In this document: one piece after another, positions 33,261-43,688 of the stretch
How the letters are laid out: each line of letters opens with the position of its first letter
Numbering within the stretch: position 1 is the stretch's first letter
Assembly (NCBI RefSeq): GCF_019320115.1
Contig: NC_089584.1
Coordinates: forward strand, 80,791,922-80,855,921
From: Miscanthus floridulus
Lineage: Eukaryota; Streptophyta; Magnoliopsida; Poales; Poaceae
Length of the DNA stretch: 64,000 nucleotides
Direction: 5' to 3'
Program-made: the position numbers and the translations under genes
The notes under the pieces: model-generated
Seen by the model: only the letters and a program-made list of their open reading frames with translations
What the model was told of the DNA's origin: nothing
Database searches by the model: none

Positions 33261-33604
33261 CAAATATAACGGCGCGATGGCTGGACAACCACATCCACAC
33301 CAACAGAATGGCACGATGGCCGACAACCACATATAACTCACAAGAAAGCGAATAATTCATGGTTTATCCTTTTCTAATTTCTAAAAAAAATTTATATCAC
33401 CTCAATAGACATCCTACTACCTCTCAATCTTCTCTAAAAAAAGTCCATTTCTATCACTTTCTAATTTCTTTTCTAATTTCCAATTCATCCTACCTTTTTA
33501 TAATTTCTAATTTCTAATTGCTTTTCAAATTTCTAATTTCTAAGTTATCTTCTAAATCATCTTTCTAATTTCTAATTTTGTTTCTAATTAACTAGAACAA
33601 CAAA

Positions 33605-33968
33605 AATTTTAGAATTACCTAGGACGGCGTTGGCGTGGCGCGCCGGGGCCAGGAAGGCACCGCCAGTGGGGGGCGCCGCCGGGTGGAGCTGTCGCGGGCG
33701 TGGCGCGCCGAGGCCGGGAGGGCGACGCCGGGGGGTAGGGGCGCGCCGCCGGGTGGAGCCGCCGTGGGCCGGGCGGGGTCGTGCCGCCGGGGGGGCACCG
33801 CTGGGGGATGGAGCGGGTGCGGGGACGCGGGGGCGCCATCGGGGGATGGTGCGGGGGCGGGGACGCCGGCGGGGGTGCCGGCGGGACGGGGTCGGGTGGT
33901 CGTGGCATGTGTGCGTTGTGTGCATGTGTGTGTGTGTGGCGTGTGGGGTTGCGCTGGGTTAACTGTTA
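33605..33968 (-). promoter_or_regulatory. GC-rich block upstream of the TNP2-like gene
   Basis: An abrupt island of CG/GGGG-rich sequence between AT-rich flanks, with a (GT)n run near 33918-33935. It is located where the transcription start and 5' leader of the minus-strand transposase gene would be. All reading frames are open only because of composition. Confidence 0.45.
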
Positions 33969-33969
33969 G

Positions 33970-35451
33970 GCGGTATGCCGAGTGCCCGCGATCTGACACT
34001 CGGCATACCCCTTTTTTATTTTTTTTTATTTTTTTCAAAAGGTCTACTCGCCTGGCAATGGGCCAGCACCCCGACTTTGCCGAGTGTTTTGTAGAAGACA
34101 CTCGGCAAAGAGCTACTTTACCGAGTGTTATATAGAAACACTCGGCAAATTACGCTAATATTTCATGTATACCTTTAATAGAAACACTCGGCAAATTAGC
34201 TGGTTTTAGTAACTTTTTTCCTATATATTTTGAAAAAAACTTGTCAAATTCACTCAAAATGCATATTTGTTTTTTCTACTAATATTATTTCATTATTTCA
34301 TGCGGTTATAGCTCAAAATTAATTTATATAAACTAAAATTCTATAATTGCAATTAATAAATAAAAAATACCAAACGGATCCGAAAAATTGTCAAAATTTG
34401 ACATGAACCAATCTATGTTGTGTATTGCCTATACAAAAAATTTGAACTCAAACCCCAATTCACATGTTACTTGGACTCTAAATCTTACCAGGATCCTTCT
34501 AAGTTCTAGGAATCTTCTCCGGAGATGCTTCCGTTTGTAAGCATCATACTGTCACAAATTGTGCGAAACATTCTCAATTTTTTACCACAGCCTCCACACA
34601 TGATATCTTGACAAATCTCGTGATTTTCATACTTCATTTGGTTTTTGTAGAATTTAAAAATCATTCAGACACGTTCGTGGTCGTGTGATTTTCATACTTC
34701 ATTTGGTTTTTGTAGAATTTAAAAATTATTCAGACACGTTCGTGGTCGTGTTTCCTGAACAAAATGTTCGAAATTTCTTTTCATTTCCTGCATGAGACAC
34801 CAATTTGGACTCAATGACACAAATATGATTTTTTCCACTCATTTTATTCTATTATTTCAATCACTTGCAGTTCAAATTTCACTTAAATCAATAAATTACT
34901 CAAAATGAAATTAATTCACTAAATTTAGCAAACAGACTAAGAAATAGACCAACTTTTAACATACAGTACCAAATGTCGTATGTGGGGAGTAGAAAAATTA
35001 TGGAGGGTCGAGGAGGAAAAAATAGTTTTGGATTTGTCAAGTGTCTCCATAAACACTCGGCAAACCCATATACTTCGCCGAGTACCGGCAGAAAACACTC
35101 GGCAAACATGTACTTCGCCGAGTGCCTCTAACGGACACTCGGCGAAGTACTAACGGCCGGCACGGCATTCGTTAGGACGGCGTTCGTTAGGACGGCGCAC
35201 GCGCGGGTCACGTGTTGGTTATTGCCGAGTGTCCCATAGAGGCCGAGTGTTGACACTCGGTAAAAATTAAATATGCCGAGTGTCTGATGTTTGCCGAGTC
35301 TTGAAACTCGGTAAATAGTAAATATGCCGAGTGTAATAGTATGCCGAGTGTCTCGGAGGAAACACTCGGCAAATCTGCCGTTTGCCGAGTGCCTGATATA
35401 ATGCACTCGGCAAACATAGAGCACTCGGCATTTTCACTGTATCCCGTAGTG
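33970..35451. repeat. Right subterminal region of CACTA 1
   Basis: Two blocks of TTTGCCGAGTG/CACTCGGCAAA repeats (33970-34195 and 35025-35451) flank an AT-rich, non-coding middle (34200-35020). The middle holds a 65 bp perfect-looking tandem duplication (34621-34685 and 34686-34750) and shares sequence with CACTA 2 at about 38770-38960. Confidence 0.8.
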
Positions 35452-35454
35452 CTT

Positions 35455-35468
35455 CTACTATTGTGTTG
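35455..35468 (+). CDS. RING-CH gene exon 4, right part
   Basis: Fourteen bases (YYCV plus one base) lie between the second CTT copy (35452-35454) and the donor GTACGT. They restore phase 1 and join exon 5 with a split Gly codon. Confidence 0.8.
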
Positions 35469-35822
35469 GTACGTATTTTCTACGTTAACTGCTGCAATTC
35501 TTATGAAGATTGATGTGTTCTGATGATGCAGTGCTCACTGAGTGACTGGATGCTAAACAGTAGTACCATGCATACTGTTGGTGTGCTTTGATTTGTATAA
35601 GTAAACTCGGTCTCAATTTTAACCGTGAACTCTTGTCTCTGAAGCTGTTTTCTTGTTCATTAGTGTCGTACAGTTCTTCAAATTGAACATGTCATGTATC
35701 ACGATTGCAAGTGCTATCTTCTTCTTCCTAGATATTGATGGCACCATTGCAGCCACAATACAATCAAATCTCTCTCTTTTTTTTGACATATCTGTTCAAG
35801 CAAAGGTGAAAAGGTAGCTAAT
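35469..35822 (+). other. Intron 4 of the RING-CH gene, left part
   Basis: Starts with donor GTACGT. Host-derived intron sequence with T-rich stretches and no repeat signature. It ends with AAT (35820-35822), the target site of CACTA 2. Confidence 0.7.
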
Positions 35823-35844
35823 CATTATTGGAGACGCGCTCTTT

Positions 35845-36345
35845 GCCGAGTGCCTGGGGCACTCGGCAAAGGCCCTATTGCACTCGGTAAAGGCTTTGCC
35901 GAGTGCCACACTCGGCAAAGAGCAAACGGCAAAGCCGCATCCGGCGAAGGGTTCTTTGCCGAGTGCCGTTTGTCAGGCACTCGGCAAAGAAAATTGGCCG
36001 TCAGCCGTTGACTGGCGTCTTTGCCGAGTGCCGGGTCAGAAAGGCACTCGGCAAAGCTTTTCCCTTTTTTTTTGAAAAATCCTTTGCCGAGTGCCTTCCT
36101 GACCCGGCACTCGGCAAAGAAAAATATTTTTTTTGGAAAATTCTTTGCCGAGTGCCAGAGTCCTGGCACTCGGCAAAGCTGGGAAACACATGGTAGTGTA
36201 CACAGCTTTGCCGAGTGCCAGGGTACTGGCACTCGGCAAAGAGACCTGGTAGCGCATTTTTTGGCAGCTTTGCCGAGTGCCAAGGCAAAAGGCGCTCGGC
36301 AAAGGCTCTTTGCCGAGTGTTACACTCGACAAAGTGACCAAAAAT
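35845..36345. repeat. Left subterminal repeats of CACTA 2
   Basis: At least ten paired TTTGCCGAGTGCC ... GGCACTCGGCAAAG palindromes with variable spacers. They are more regular than in CACTA 1. Several T runs separate the pairs. Open frames in this stretch are repeat translations. Confidence 0.85.
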
Positions 36346-36639
36346 TTTTGTTTTTTTTTGTTTTTTGCTTTCGATCACTGCAAACACAACATATGGCATA
36401 TATATCACATCCATCACACTATATACCACATCCAACACCTTATATGTCACAATCCATCACACATACCACATGAATCACATCCGTTCACCACATGTCACAG
36501 TAATTCCAACCATTATTCGACAGGATTCCACATCATTCAACAAGTAGTTCAAATCCATCACCACATGTCACAATAACACATGCATGACAACAACATTGTC
36601 TCGGACAGAAATCCATTGCGAAGAGAACAAGACATGAAA

Positions 36640-38790
36640 CTACAAGCGCTACTCACTGAAGTGGCCCTTGATGTGGCCATCCTGCTGACGACGGGGAAGG
36701 AAACATCTGCTGGTTCGGAGTGCCCTGAGCTGGGTTGTTCGAACCCACCGACTGAGGCTGCACACTAGGAGAAGAGATTGCATGAGACAAGATTAGTTGA
36801 ATAGCGATTGTAGCAATTCCTTGCATGTGTGACATTACTCACTAGAGTAGCGGAGTGAGGAGGCTGAGGTGGACCCATTAACCCAGGAGGCATAGCAGCA
36901 CCCATCGTAGTTTGCATCCAGGCAATAATGTCCGCCAACCTTTTCTCCTGGATGAGTTTGTCGGCCTCCCGTGCGGCCCGCTCGGCCGCCAACCCCAGCT
37001 CCAGCTCCTGGGCCCTTCCTGTTTGCTTCTTCCACCTGGGCCTACAAATTGTTGCAAAGCTAATGTTACAATAATGCAAAGGAAATAGAGTTGTGTAAAG
37101 ATCAATGTACGACGAGTAAAACATGAATAACCTGGAGTGTGTCGACCCGGTGCTGTGAAATGCTCGGCCGTGAGCGTATCGCCGGGAGTGAGGAGGCGGT
37201 CGTGCTCTGTGCTCGGATCTGGGAGAGAGTGGGAGTAGAGGCCGTGTCGATCACGCTGTCGCCAATCCAGTAGCGGCCATGCTTCTTGCCTTGTCCAATC
37301 CTCATGACGGTGTTTGCATCAATGTTGTCGGTCCGTGGATCGTACTCCAGCCCATGGATCGACCTTGCCAGCCGACGTGTACTCCAGTGATTTTCTCGTA
37401 GGCGCTCGAGTTTGTGTACGCCTCGGCCAGGGTTGTCCGGGTTGAAGGAGACGTCGGACGACGCCTTGCCCTTGTGTGCCATGGCAAATGCGGTGAAGTT
37501 GGAGCACTCTTGGCCTTGATGTGCCGCCGACTGCAAGAACGAAAACAAGATGATTAGAATTCTTTGCCGAGTTCAACGAAAGCAAGAAGAATAGAAACAT
37601 GACCACGTACCCACGCTCGGGCGTATCCGGAGAGGCTTGCAGGTTGCCTTGATGGTGTGATACACCTGGCATGAACAAACGCCGCTGCCCGGGCAGCCGC
37701 GTGCTGAGCGGCCCACTCCGCGCTTAACCACCTGTCCACCATCTTCGCCCAAGCCACGGGGCACCCGTTGCACCACCAAGGAATCACCTACACGTCATCA
37801 AGTAGATGACATATTAGAAAAACAAGTGATTCAGTACTTAATCTCAAAAGGAACCAATTTTAATGTTCTTTAGCTACCTCAAGGAACTGGGGTTTGGTCA
37901 GCGTCAAGTCTTGTTCTCGGATGTCCTTCTTGGTGACCTTCTGTCCGAGCTTCGTCCCATAGTAATCTATGATGGCCTGGAGTCGTGCCTCATGATGGAC
38001 GTCGATGACGCAGTTTCCTGCAAGCTCGCTTAGCCACTGCCTCCGCCGTGCCCTCGAATCCGTCGTCAAGTTTGAACTACTCCTGCATATACAGACATGA
38101 TGTATGCATTAGTTATTTCAAGTAGAGTCCAATGAGTGCGTTGTATTGAGCCATGTAGTGCGAGGAAGACTTACCCAGAACTCCCGAATGATGAGCGTAG
38201 CCACGGTGCCTGCTTCCACGTGGGGGGCGGACTCGTAGTGGACAAACGTGAAGGCAGGGCTCGAGGTTCCCGACATGCATGACCATGCCAGGGAAGTGTC
38301 TCCTGCACAGGAGACCTAGGATGCCATTGACATGGTGGGAGGCAGTGTTCCCCGACACAATCTCCCACCCCCTGCAGAAGTGATTAAGAAAACATATTAG
38401 TCTCTATTTCGATATCGAACATAGCATATGAAGTAAAAGTGATAACATGCAAAGGCACTTACCTTTGCCCCTCTGGGCGAATCACTGGGCGTAGACTGAG
38501 TATGCGGTCGGTCAGGGAGGGTGGAGGGTCCTTGCAAGTAGACACCTGACGAACTAGAGGAAGCGGTAGCTCCCGTCCCGCCCCCGTCCTCGGCCTCGTC
38601 CTCGTCCGCCTCCTCCTGGACCGGCGTCTCCTCCTCCTCGCCCACCTCCTGCTGCACCTGCTCCTCCTCCTCCTCCTCCTGCTGCTGGACCGCGGGCGTG
38701 GTCCTCCTATTCCTCCTGGTCGTGGTCCTCGTGCTCCTCCGCCTCGTGAGATGTCTAGGTTTCTAACCATCCTACGTGACAACATGCGCG
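36640..38790 (-). pseudogene. TNPA-like (Transposase_24) gene of CACTA 2
   Basis: In order on the minus strand: an Arg/Gly- then Glu/Asp-rich N-terminus (38785-38400, MVRNLDISRGG then GEEEETPVQEEADEDEAEDGG in another frame), a Cys-containing stretch (38368-38113), 38069-37860 with HHEARLQAIIDYYGTKLG and LTLTKPQFLEVAKE, a middle part near 37780-37560, then 37548-37102 with VHKLERLRENHWSTRRLARS, YDPRTDNIDANTVM and KKHGRYWIGDSVIDTASTPT, and finally a coiled coil (37060-36830, LGLAAERAAREADKLIQEKR). This matches the repeat-binding protein of CACTA elements. Open blocks separated by AG/GT-flanked gaps suggest introns; at least one frameshift is likely near 38600. Confidence 0.75.
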
Positions 38791-39189
38791 AAATGTTCTC
38801 AAATTTTTACCATAGCCTCCACATGTGACGTAAAGACGCGTCACCAAGTTTCATGATTTTTAAACTTCGTTTGCATTTTATATAATTAAAAAACACTTCA
38901 CCCGCAATTTTGTCGCCATGTTTCATGCGTGAGATGTTTGAAACTTCGGGCGTGCTCCTGGAAACGGCCTCAAAATACAATAAGTAACACGAATATCATT
39001 TTTCCACTCGTTGAATTCTATGATTCGATGCACCTGCAGTTCAAACTTACATTTCCTGGAAAAATGCAATTAAATAAAATAAATTAAGGATATATAGCAA
39101 AAAGATCGAGAAATGTGCCAAACTTGATGTACTTCAACTTAATGTGTAAGGGTTGAAGAAAAAGTTTGGAGGCAAAAACAAAAAAAAAA

Positions 39190-39588
39190 TTATGCTTTGC
39201 CGAGTGCCCAACTCTGGCACTCGGCAAAGCCTCTTTACCGAGTGCCTAACGGGGGGCACTCGGCAAAGGTGACGGCAAGTACCCCGTCAGCTCTTTGCCG
39301 AGGGCCGTCCTTTGCCGAGTGCCCGGCACTCGGCAAAGAGGCTCTTTGCCGAGCGCCGGTCTTCGCCGAGTGCCGGGCACTCGGCAAAGTGAGCTTTGCC
39401 GAGTGCCGGTCTTCGTCGAGTTCCTGGCACTCGGCAAAGAGCTCTTTGCCGAGTGCCCGACATTTAGCACTCGGCAAAGCCGGGGATACTCGGCAAAGCC
39501 AGGCTCTCCCGTAGTGAATGATATCGGGCACTCGGCAAAGCCGAGGATACTCGGCAAAGCCAGTCTCTCCCGTAGTGAATGATATCTC
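39190..39588. repeat. Right subterminal repeats of CACTA 2 with a terminal 61 bp duplication
   Basis: TTTGCCGAGTGCC/GGCACTCGGCAAAG repeats as on the left. The last 61 bp occur twice (39467-39527 and 39528-39588). Each copy contains TCTCCCGTAGTG plus the flanking AATGATATC, so host flank was duplicated together with the transposon end. Confidence 0.85.
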
Positions 39589-39613
39589 ATGTTCTGTACC
39601 AATCTTGTTTCAG

Positions 39614-39906
39614 GTGTGGTGGTGTTCTTTGCACTGGTTGGACTTTTTGGGCTGCTGTTACACTGTTTTTCTTGCGATTACCGTGATGATGATCCATCAT
39701 GCCTGCCCGAGCCCTCCTACGGATGCCTGGACTGCGAGACCTCACGCTCAGGGGATGATGATGATTGCGTTTGTGTTGTTATCATGGTCGTTGTCCTAGT
39801 TTTCGCTCTCCTTGGAATCTTTTACGGTTTCATTGCAGCAACTATGGCCTTCCAGAAGATTATGCAGCGCCACTATCACATACTCAAGAAAAAAGAGCTG
39901 ACAAAG
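39614..39906 (+). CDS. RING-CH gene exon 5
   Basis: Acceptor TTGTTTCAG; 293 bp. It encodes membrane segments 2 and 3, separated by a Cys/Asp-rich loop (CDYRDDDPSC ... SGDDDDC). It ends ...LKKKELTK at AAAG|GCAAGA, a GC donor. Confidence 0.9.
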
Positions 39907-40010
39907 GCAAGAACCTCTAATATACTCTCAGCACTTCATCCATTCAAATTTTGTTGATTTGTTCATTTGTTCAATAACCAGTCAAAACTCAAAACATTAT
40001 CGGTGAGCAG

Positions 40011-40106
40011 GTGTACGTGGTGGAGGATCTTAAAGGGGGTTACTCGATGCCACCCAAGATGGACCCAAAGCACGAGCAGCGCCTGAAGATGTTGGAGCTC
40101 ATGTAG
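40011..40106 (+). CDS. RING-CH gene exon 6
   Basis: Acceptor GTGAGCAG, phase 0. It encodes VYVVEDLKGGYSMPPKMD and the charged C-terminus, ending in TAG at 40104-40106. Confidence 0.88.
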   Translation: MYVVEDLKGGYSMPPKMDPKHEQRLKMLELM

Positions 40107-40759
40107 CTGTTGCCACTATACTTTGGTTTGCATTTCTTACCAACGCATCTAGAACATTAGCATGACGTATATACATTGCGGGTAGAGATATATGGTCCAT
40201 AAATAGAGCCATGGTTAAACATGTCTAGTTGTGCATATATACTGGAGTGGACGTGTTGATTAGCCGCGGATATGGGGAGACAATGTACATAACAGTAATA
40301 ATAGGAAATAATTGGATTACGGACCAATGCTAACTAATTAAGCAACTCTCTTTATACATGTGTGCCTCTCGCTTGTATTGACTAGCATGGCTGTCTGGTG
40401 GTCCTTTAGATTTTCTTGAAAATCTCATACTGATATACTTGGGGCAGAACCGCCCAGTCCGACTCGGAACACGCGCATCTGCTGACCACTCGGCACCAGA
40501 CACGCCTGAGTTAAGATAGACTCGAAGAACCCGCGTTTTTCAATTTCCATAATCACATCCGTAAGTTTTTGATACTAAGTTTATCAAACCAAACACAACT
40601 ACATCAAGTTAAATGAAAGACTTATAATTTCGAACAGGCTAAAATAAGTTAAATGAAACACAACTACATCAAGCCTGAGTATGTATATATTTTGAAAGGC
40701 TAAAATAAGCTACAATTTTATACTTAGGAAGTTTATATTATGAAAGTGTTATAGTATTA
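40107..40759 (+). other. 3' flank and presumed 3' UTR of the RING-CH gene
   Basis: Unique-looking AT-rich sequence following the stop codon. An AATAATAGGAAATAA-type A/T-rich stretch near 40292-40312 could serve polyadenylation. No other gene or repeat end is seen before the MITE. Confidence 0.45.
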
Positions 40760-41001
40760 GGCCTTGTTTAGATGACGAATTTTTTTGGGAAATGGTACTA
40801 TAGTAATTTTCGTTGTTATTTGACAATTAGTGTCCAATCGTAGTCTAATTAGGCTTAAAAGATTCGTCTCGTGAATTTCGTCTAAACTGTGTAATTAGTT
40901 TTATTTTTATTTATATTTAATGCTTCATGTATGCGTCCAAATATTCGATATGATGGGGAATCTTAAAAAATTTTGCAAAATTTTGAAAACTAAACAGGCA
41001 C
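40760..41001. repeat. MITE of about 240 bp
   Basis: It begins GGCCTTGTTTAG and ends CTAAACAGGCAC, an imperfect terminal inverted repeat. Internal sequence such as AGGCTTAAAAGATTCGTCTC is typical of a non-coding family very common next to grass genes. The target duplication was not resolved. Confidence 0.75.
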
Positions 41002-41480
41002 TTGCTTATAGAGAATGTAGAGACACTCCTCTATTAAGGCATATTTCTTACTAGTCTATTGGCTTTCATTACTTGCTGTCACTTGGACGAGGTAATTATT
41101 ATTATCACTTCTCCACCTTCAAAATTGTGAACTCCAATAGGGCGCTTGGACGGACGGATGGACGAGAGGCCCATCCCTCAGAGTCGTCCGCCGATTTTTA
41201 GGATCTGATGGATACTAGATAGATTAGACCTATACTTCTTGGGTTCCAGGATAAGTGTTATTCTCACTTCCTGACAACCACTTTTAACTTTGACTAACAG
41301 TAGTCTAGCATCTAGACCTTCGGATGGACGCCCCCGCCTACACTCCGTCGCGTCTATGTTTCGCACGCCCACGCAGGGCCCGCCCGCCTAGATTTCGCTC
41401 ATGTCGTCAAGTTGCACGCGTGGGACTGTCTACGCACACTTGGTGGCGTCCTAGCAGTTGCAGCAGACGGCTGCTGTGGC
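41002..41480. other. Intergenic sequence without recognised features
   Basis: A mixture of AT-rich and GC-rich stretches with short GGACGGACGGATGG-like repeats near 41148-41165. I find no gene, terminus or family signature. Confidence 0.4.
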
Positions 41481-42130
41481 AGAACTGTTCAAAATAACAC
41501 ACATTCGAAGGCGCTCGTCTTCCACCAGACACTAAGCACCCTGAAAGCAAGCTACATCGGACGGATTCCGTCAAGCACACCCCAAGGGCAAACTCAAATA
41601 ATCCATGTTTTTCCTTCAGAATCCAATAAAGAGAACGAGTTTACAATACTTAGTCCATTTCATACAACAAGAGTTCTTAGAAATACATTATTACAATACT
41701 AAGTTCAGAGTACGGAATTTAAACAGCGGAATTACAATAAACATCTAACAATAGAATACAAGGATCCGTCTGTGCCCACCAGAAGAATCATCCACTCAAA
41801 AGCCATCCTTAAGCTGCACCTACAACAGGGGTAAATAAACCCTGAGTACACAATGTACTCACAAGACTTACCCAACCAGTGGGAATAATTTTCCGACTCC
41901 AAAGGATATGACAAGCTTTATGGGTTGCTGGGTTTCCTTTTTGCAAGAAGCAATATTAGTAGTGAATCCTTATGTGTGTGTTTTATTAGCAGTCATGATT
42001 ACTTCATTAGCTAACCATTCTTTGTAAGCATTTGTTCTACTTTCAAGTAAGAGTTGAGCAATCAGATTGATTTCATCATCTTTCATCTTCCAGTTCTTAC
42101 TAAGGTGCTAGACTATAGACAAGTTGTACT
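41481..42130 (-). repeat. Gypsy-type LTR fragment
   Basis: On the minus strand it contains the order typical of chromoviral LTR middles, including GAGTACATTGTGTACTCAGGG followed by a CCCTGTTGTAGGTGCAG-like stretch (about 41815-41865). A similar GAGTACTCAGGGTTTAT stands at about 54283 in the large element to the right. Ends are not visible; a fragment. Confidence 0.5.
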
Positions 42131-42139
42131 AGATACCAG

Positions 42140-43688
42140 TGGTAGCAATGAGCATGCGGTCTCAGTCTTGTGACCGGACACTGGCGTGAAGAGTGACCGG
42201 ATGCTTAGGGTCTACGTTCGGTCAGTGCTGACGTAGGCACCGTTGGAGTTGGGTGCGCAAACATAGAACTAATCGGACGCTGGTCTGCATCTGGTCATGG
42301 TGGACTGGATGCGTCTGATCGCAAAATAGAGCCTTGGGGGAGCTCTTTGGAAACGACTGGACTCAGGCGTAGTAGCGTCTGGTCATTCACTGTGCAGCGT
42401 CCGATCACAACTTAACTGTTGAGATCGGGCGGCTCCGGTTGAACAAAGAGCGACACGTGGATGACGTAGAGCAACCGAACGCTGGTAGGGTGCGTCCGGT
42501 CGATCTGACCGGAGCGTCTGGCCATCCCAAAATTTGCCAAGTGAAGGGGTAATGGCTAGTTTAGCCCATGGGGCTATAAATAGAAGGTGGTCTCAGCCAT
42601 GGTTTGGGCTGAGCACCTCGGGGGACTTTGTGTCCATGCTTGTGAGTGCTTGGGAGCCCTCCATATCACATATACTTGATAGTGATCATTCGATTGTGTG
42701 AGAGAGCGATTCTAGTGCGATTGCATCATGAGGTTACATCGAGTGGCACTAGGTGATCGAGTTGCAAGCCGGTGGTGCTTGTTACTCTTGGAGGTTGCCA
42801 CCTCCTAGATGGCTTGGTGGTGGTCTTCATCGAAGCCCGCAAGAAGCTTGTGCGGTGCTCCGAAGAAGAGCTTTGTGAGGGGCATTGTGCTCGCCCCACG
42901 GGAGTCGCGAAGTGCAACTCTAGTAGAGCAAGACGCGAAGGGCGACAAGTGGTCTGGCCAGGCCAAGTGCTAGAGCTTGTGGTAAGCACTCCATGTGGGA
43001 GAGTGTGACTTGCGAGTCACAACTAGCAAGAGGACCAGCAACAACCTTGGAGCTTGTCTCAACGGGGACGTAGCGTGTTGGCAAGCACTGAACCTTAGGA
43101 GAAAATCACCGTGTAAACATTGTCTTCATCATCTTCTCGGTGGTTTGCTTTCCATGCAACATAAGCTTGTATTACTTTCATATACATTATGCTTGTGTAG
43201 TTGCTCTTGTAATTAGTTAGCTTGTGTAGCTTGCTAGTTACCTTTTAGCTTGTGTAGCATAGAAGTAGCTCCCTTGCGTGGCTAATTTGGTGTGTGTAAA
43301 CTTGTTATTCACATTGCTTAGTTTATGTAACTAAGTAACTTGCGCTCTATAATTTGGCTTGTGTAGCCTTGTTATTGAGCATTGCTAGTGAACTTAGGTG
43401 GCTTTGTGCTTTTGCTTACTAGCATGTGTAGGAGCTCCCCGTTGGTTAAAGTACTAGTGGCATAGGTTTGTGTGACCTTCCTTCTAGAATTGATTAGGTG
43501 AGCTCTAGCTAGCCCGGCACCTTTGTTGCTTAATTAGGATCTTTGCAAGGTGCTAGAGAACATAGATAGAGCAGTGTAGTCTTGGCTAGACTGATAGATT
43601 TAATTCCGCACTTGTTTCGGTTAGTCGACGCGATTAAGTTTTAGAAACAACTATTCACCCCCCCTCTAGTTGCCATCTCGACCCTATA
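42140..43688 (+). repeat. Sirevirus LTR, family C
   Basis: GACCGGACAC/GCGTCCGGTC-type motifs fill 42170-42530, followed by a TATA box (TATAAATA, 42575-42582). The T-rich end finishes with ACTATTCACCCCCCCTCTAG near 43650-43670. Downstream sequence is in the middle of a gypsy RNase H. The left end is ill defined, so a solo LTR cannot be proven here. Open frames inside are LTR sequence. Confidence 0.7.

Larger units (their letters stand above)
26542..35451 (-). mobile_element. CACTA (En/Spm) transposon 1, 8910 bp, inserted in exon 4
   Basis: Left terminus CACTACGGGAAACAGTG at 26542, right terminus ...ATCCCGTAGTG at 35451, flanked by the 3 bp duplication CTT (26539-26541 and 35452-35454). The arms consist of repeated TTTGCCGAGTGT/ACACTCGGCAAA motifs. 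Both internal genes are on the minus strand: a TNP2-like transposase nearer the right end, then a TNPA-like gene. Both contain stops and frameshifts, so movement would need proteins supplied from elsewhere. Confidence 0.92.
35823..39577 (-). mobile_element. CACTA transposon 2, 3755 bp, TNP2-less, in intron 4
   Basis: Right terminus CTCTCCCGTAGTG at 39577, with AAT after it (39578-39580). Left terminus reads CATTATTGGAGACGCG, which is CACTACGGGAGA with three changes, preceded by AAT (35820-35822). Arms have the same TTTGCCGAGTGCC/GGCACTCGGCAAAG repeats as CACTA 1 but a different terminal context. Only a TNPA-like gene is inside; no TNP2 part is visible. Confidence 0.85.
24340..40106 (+). pseudogene. 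RING-CH (MARCH-type) membrane E3 ubiquitin ligase gene split by a CACTA element
   Basis: Six exons can be followed: 24340-24409, 25464-25549, 26067-26213, 26441-26541 continued at 35455-35468, 39614-39906 and 40011-40106. Skipping the transposon and one CTT target copy gives 807 bp, 268 codons plus stop, all splice phases consistent. The RING-CH finger is complete: CRIC, CRC, H seven residues later, C after two more, and CTTC, i.e. C4HC3, which recruits ubiquitin-conjugating enzymes. Three hydrophobic segments follow: one across exons 3-4 (FLIFLAIQA/VIVAIAGVAFL), one in exon 5 (VVVFFALVGLFGLLL) and one later in exon 5 (VVIMVVVLVFALLGIFYGF). The protein should sit in an internal membrane with a short cytosolic tail (KMDPKHEQRLKMLELM). 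Intron 5 has a GC donor. The exon-4 CACTA insertion breaks this allele. Confidence 0.9.

Noticed and set aside
33584..34135. Several 97-166 codon frames on both strands
   Set aside because: Overlapping open frames in every phase of a CG-rich island with Pro/Arg/Gly-rich products are compositional.
26542..35451. First attempt to pair the left CACTA end at 26542 with the right end at 39577
   Set aside because: Flanks do not match (CTT versus AAT), while the end at 35451 is followed by CTT and restores exon 4; the two ends belong to different elements.
26542..39577. Satellite or CRISPR-like array made of TTTGCCGAGTG repeats
   Set aside because: Repeats are inverted as well as direct, unevenly spaced and bounded by CACTA termini with 3 bp duplications, so they are subterminal transposon repeats.
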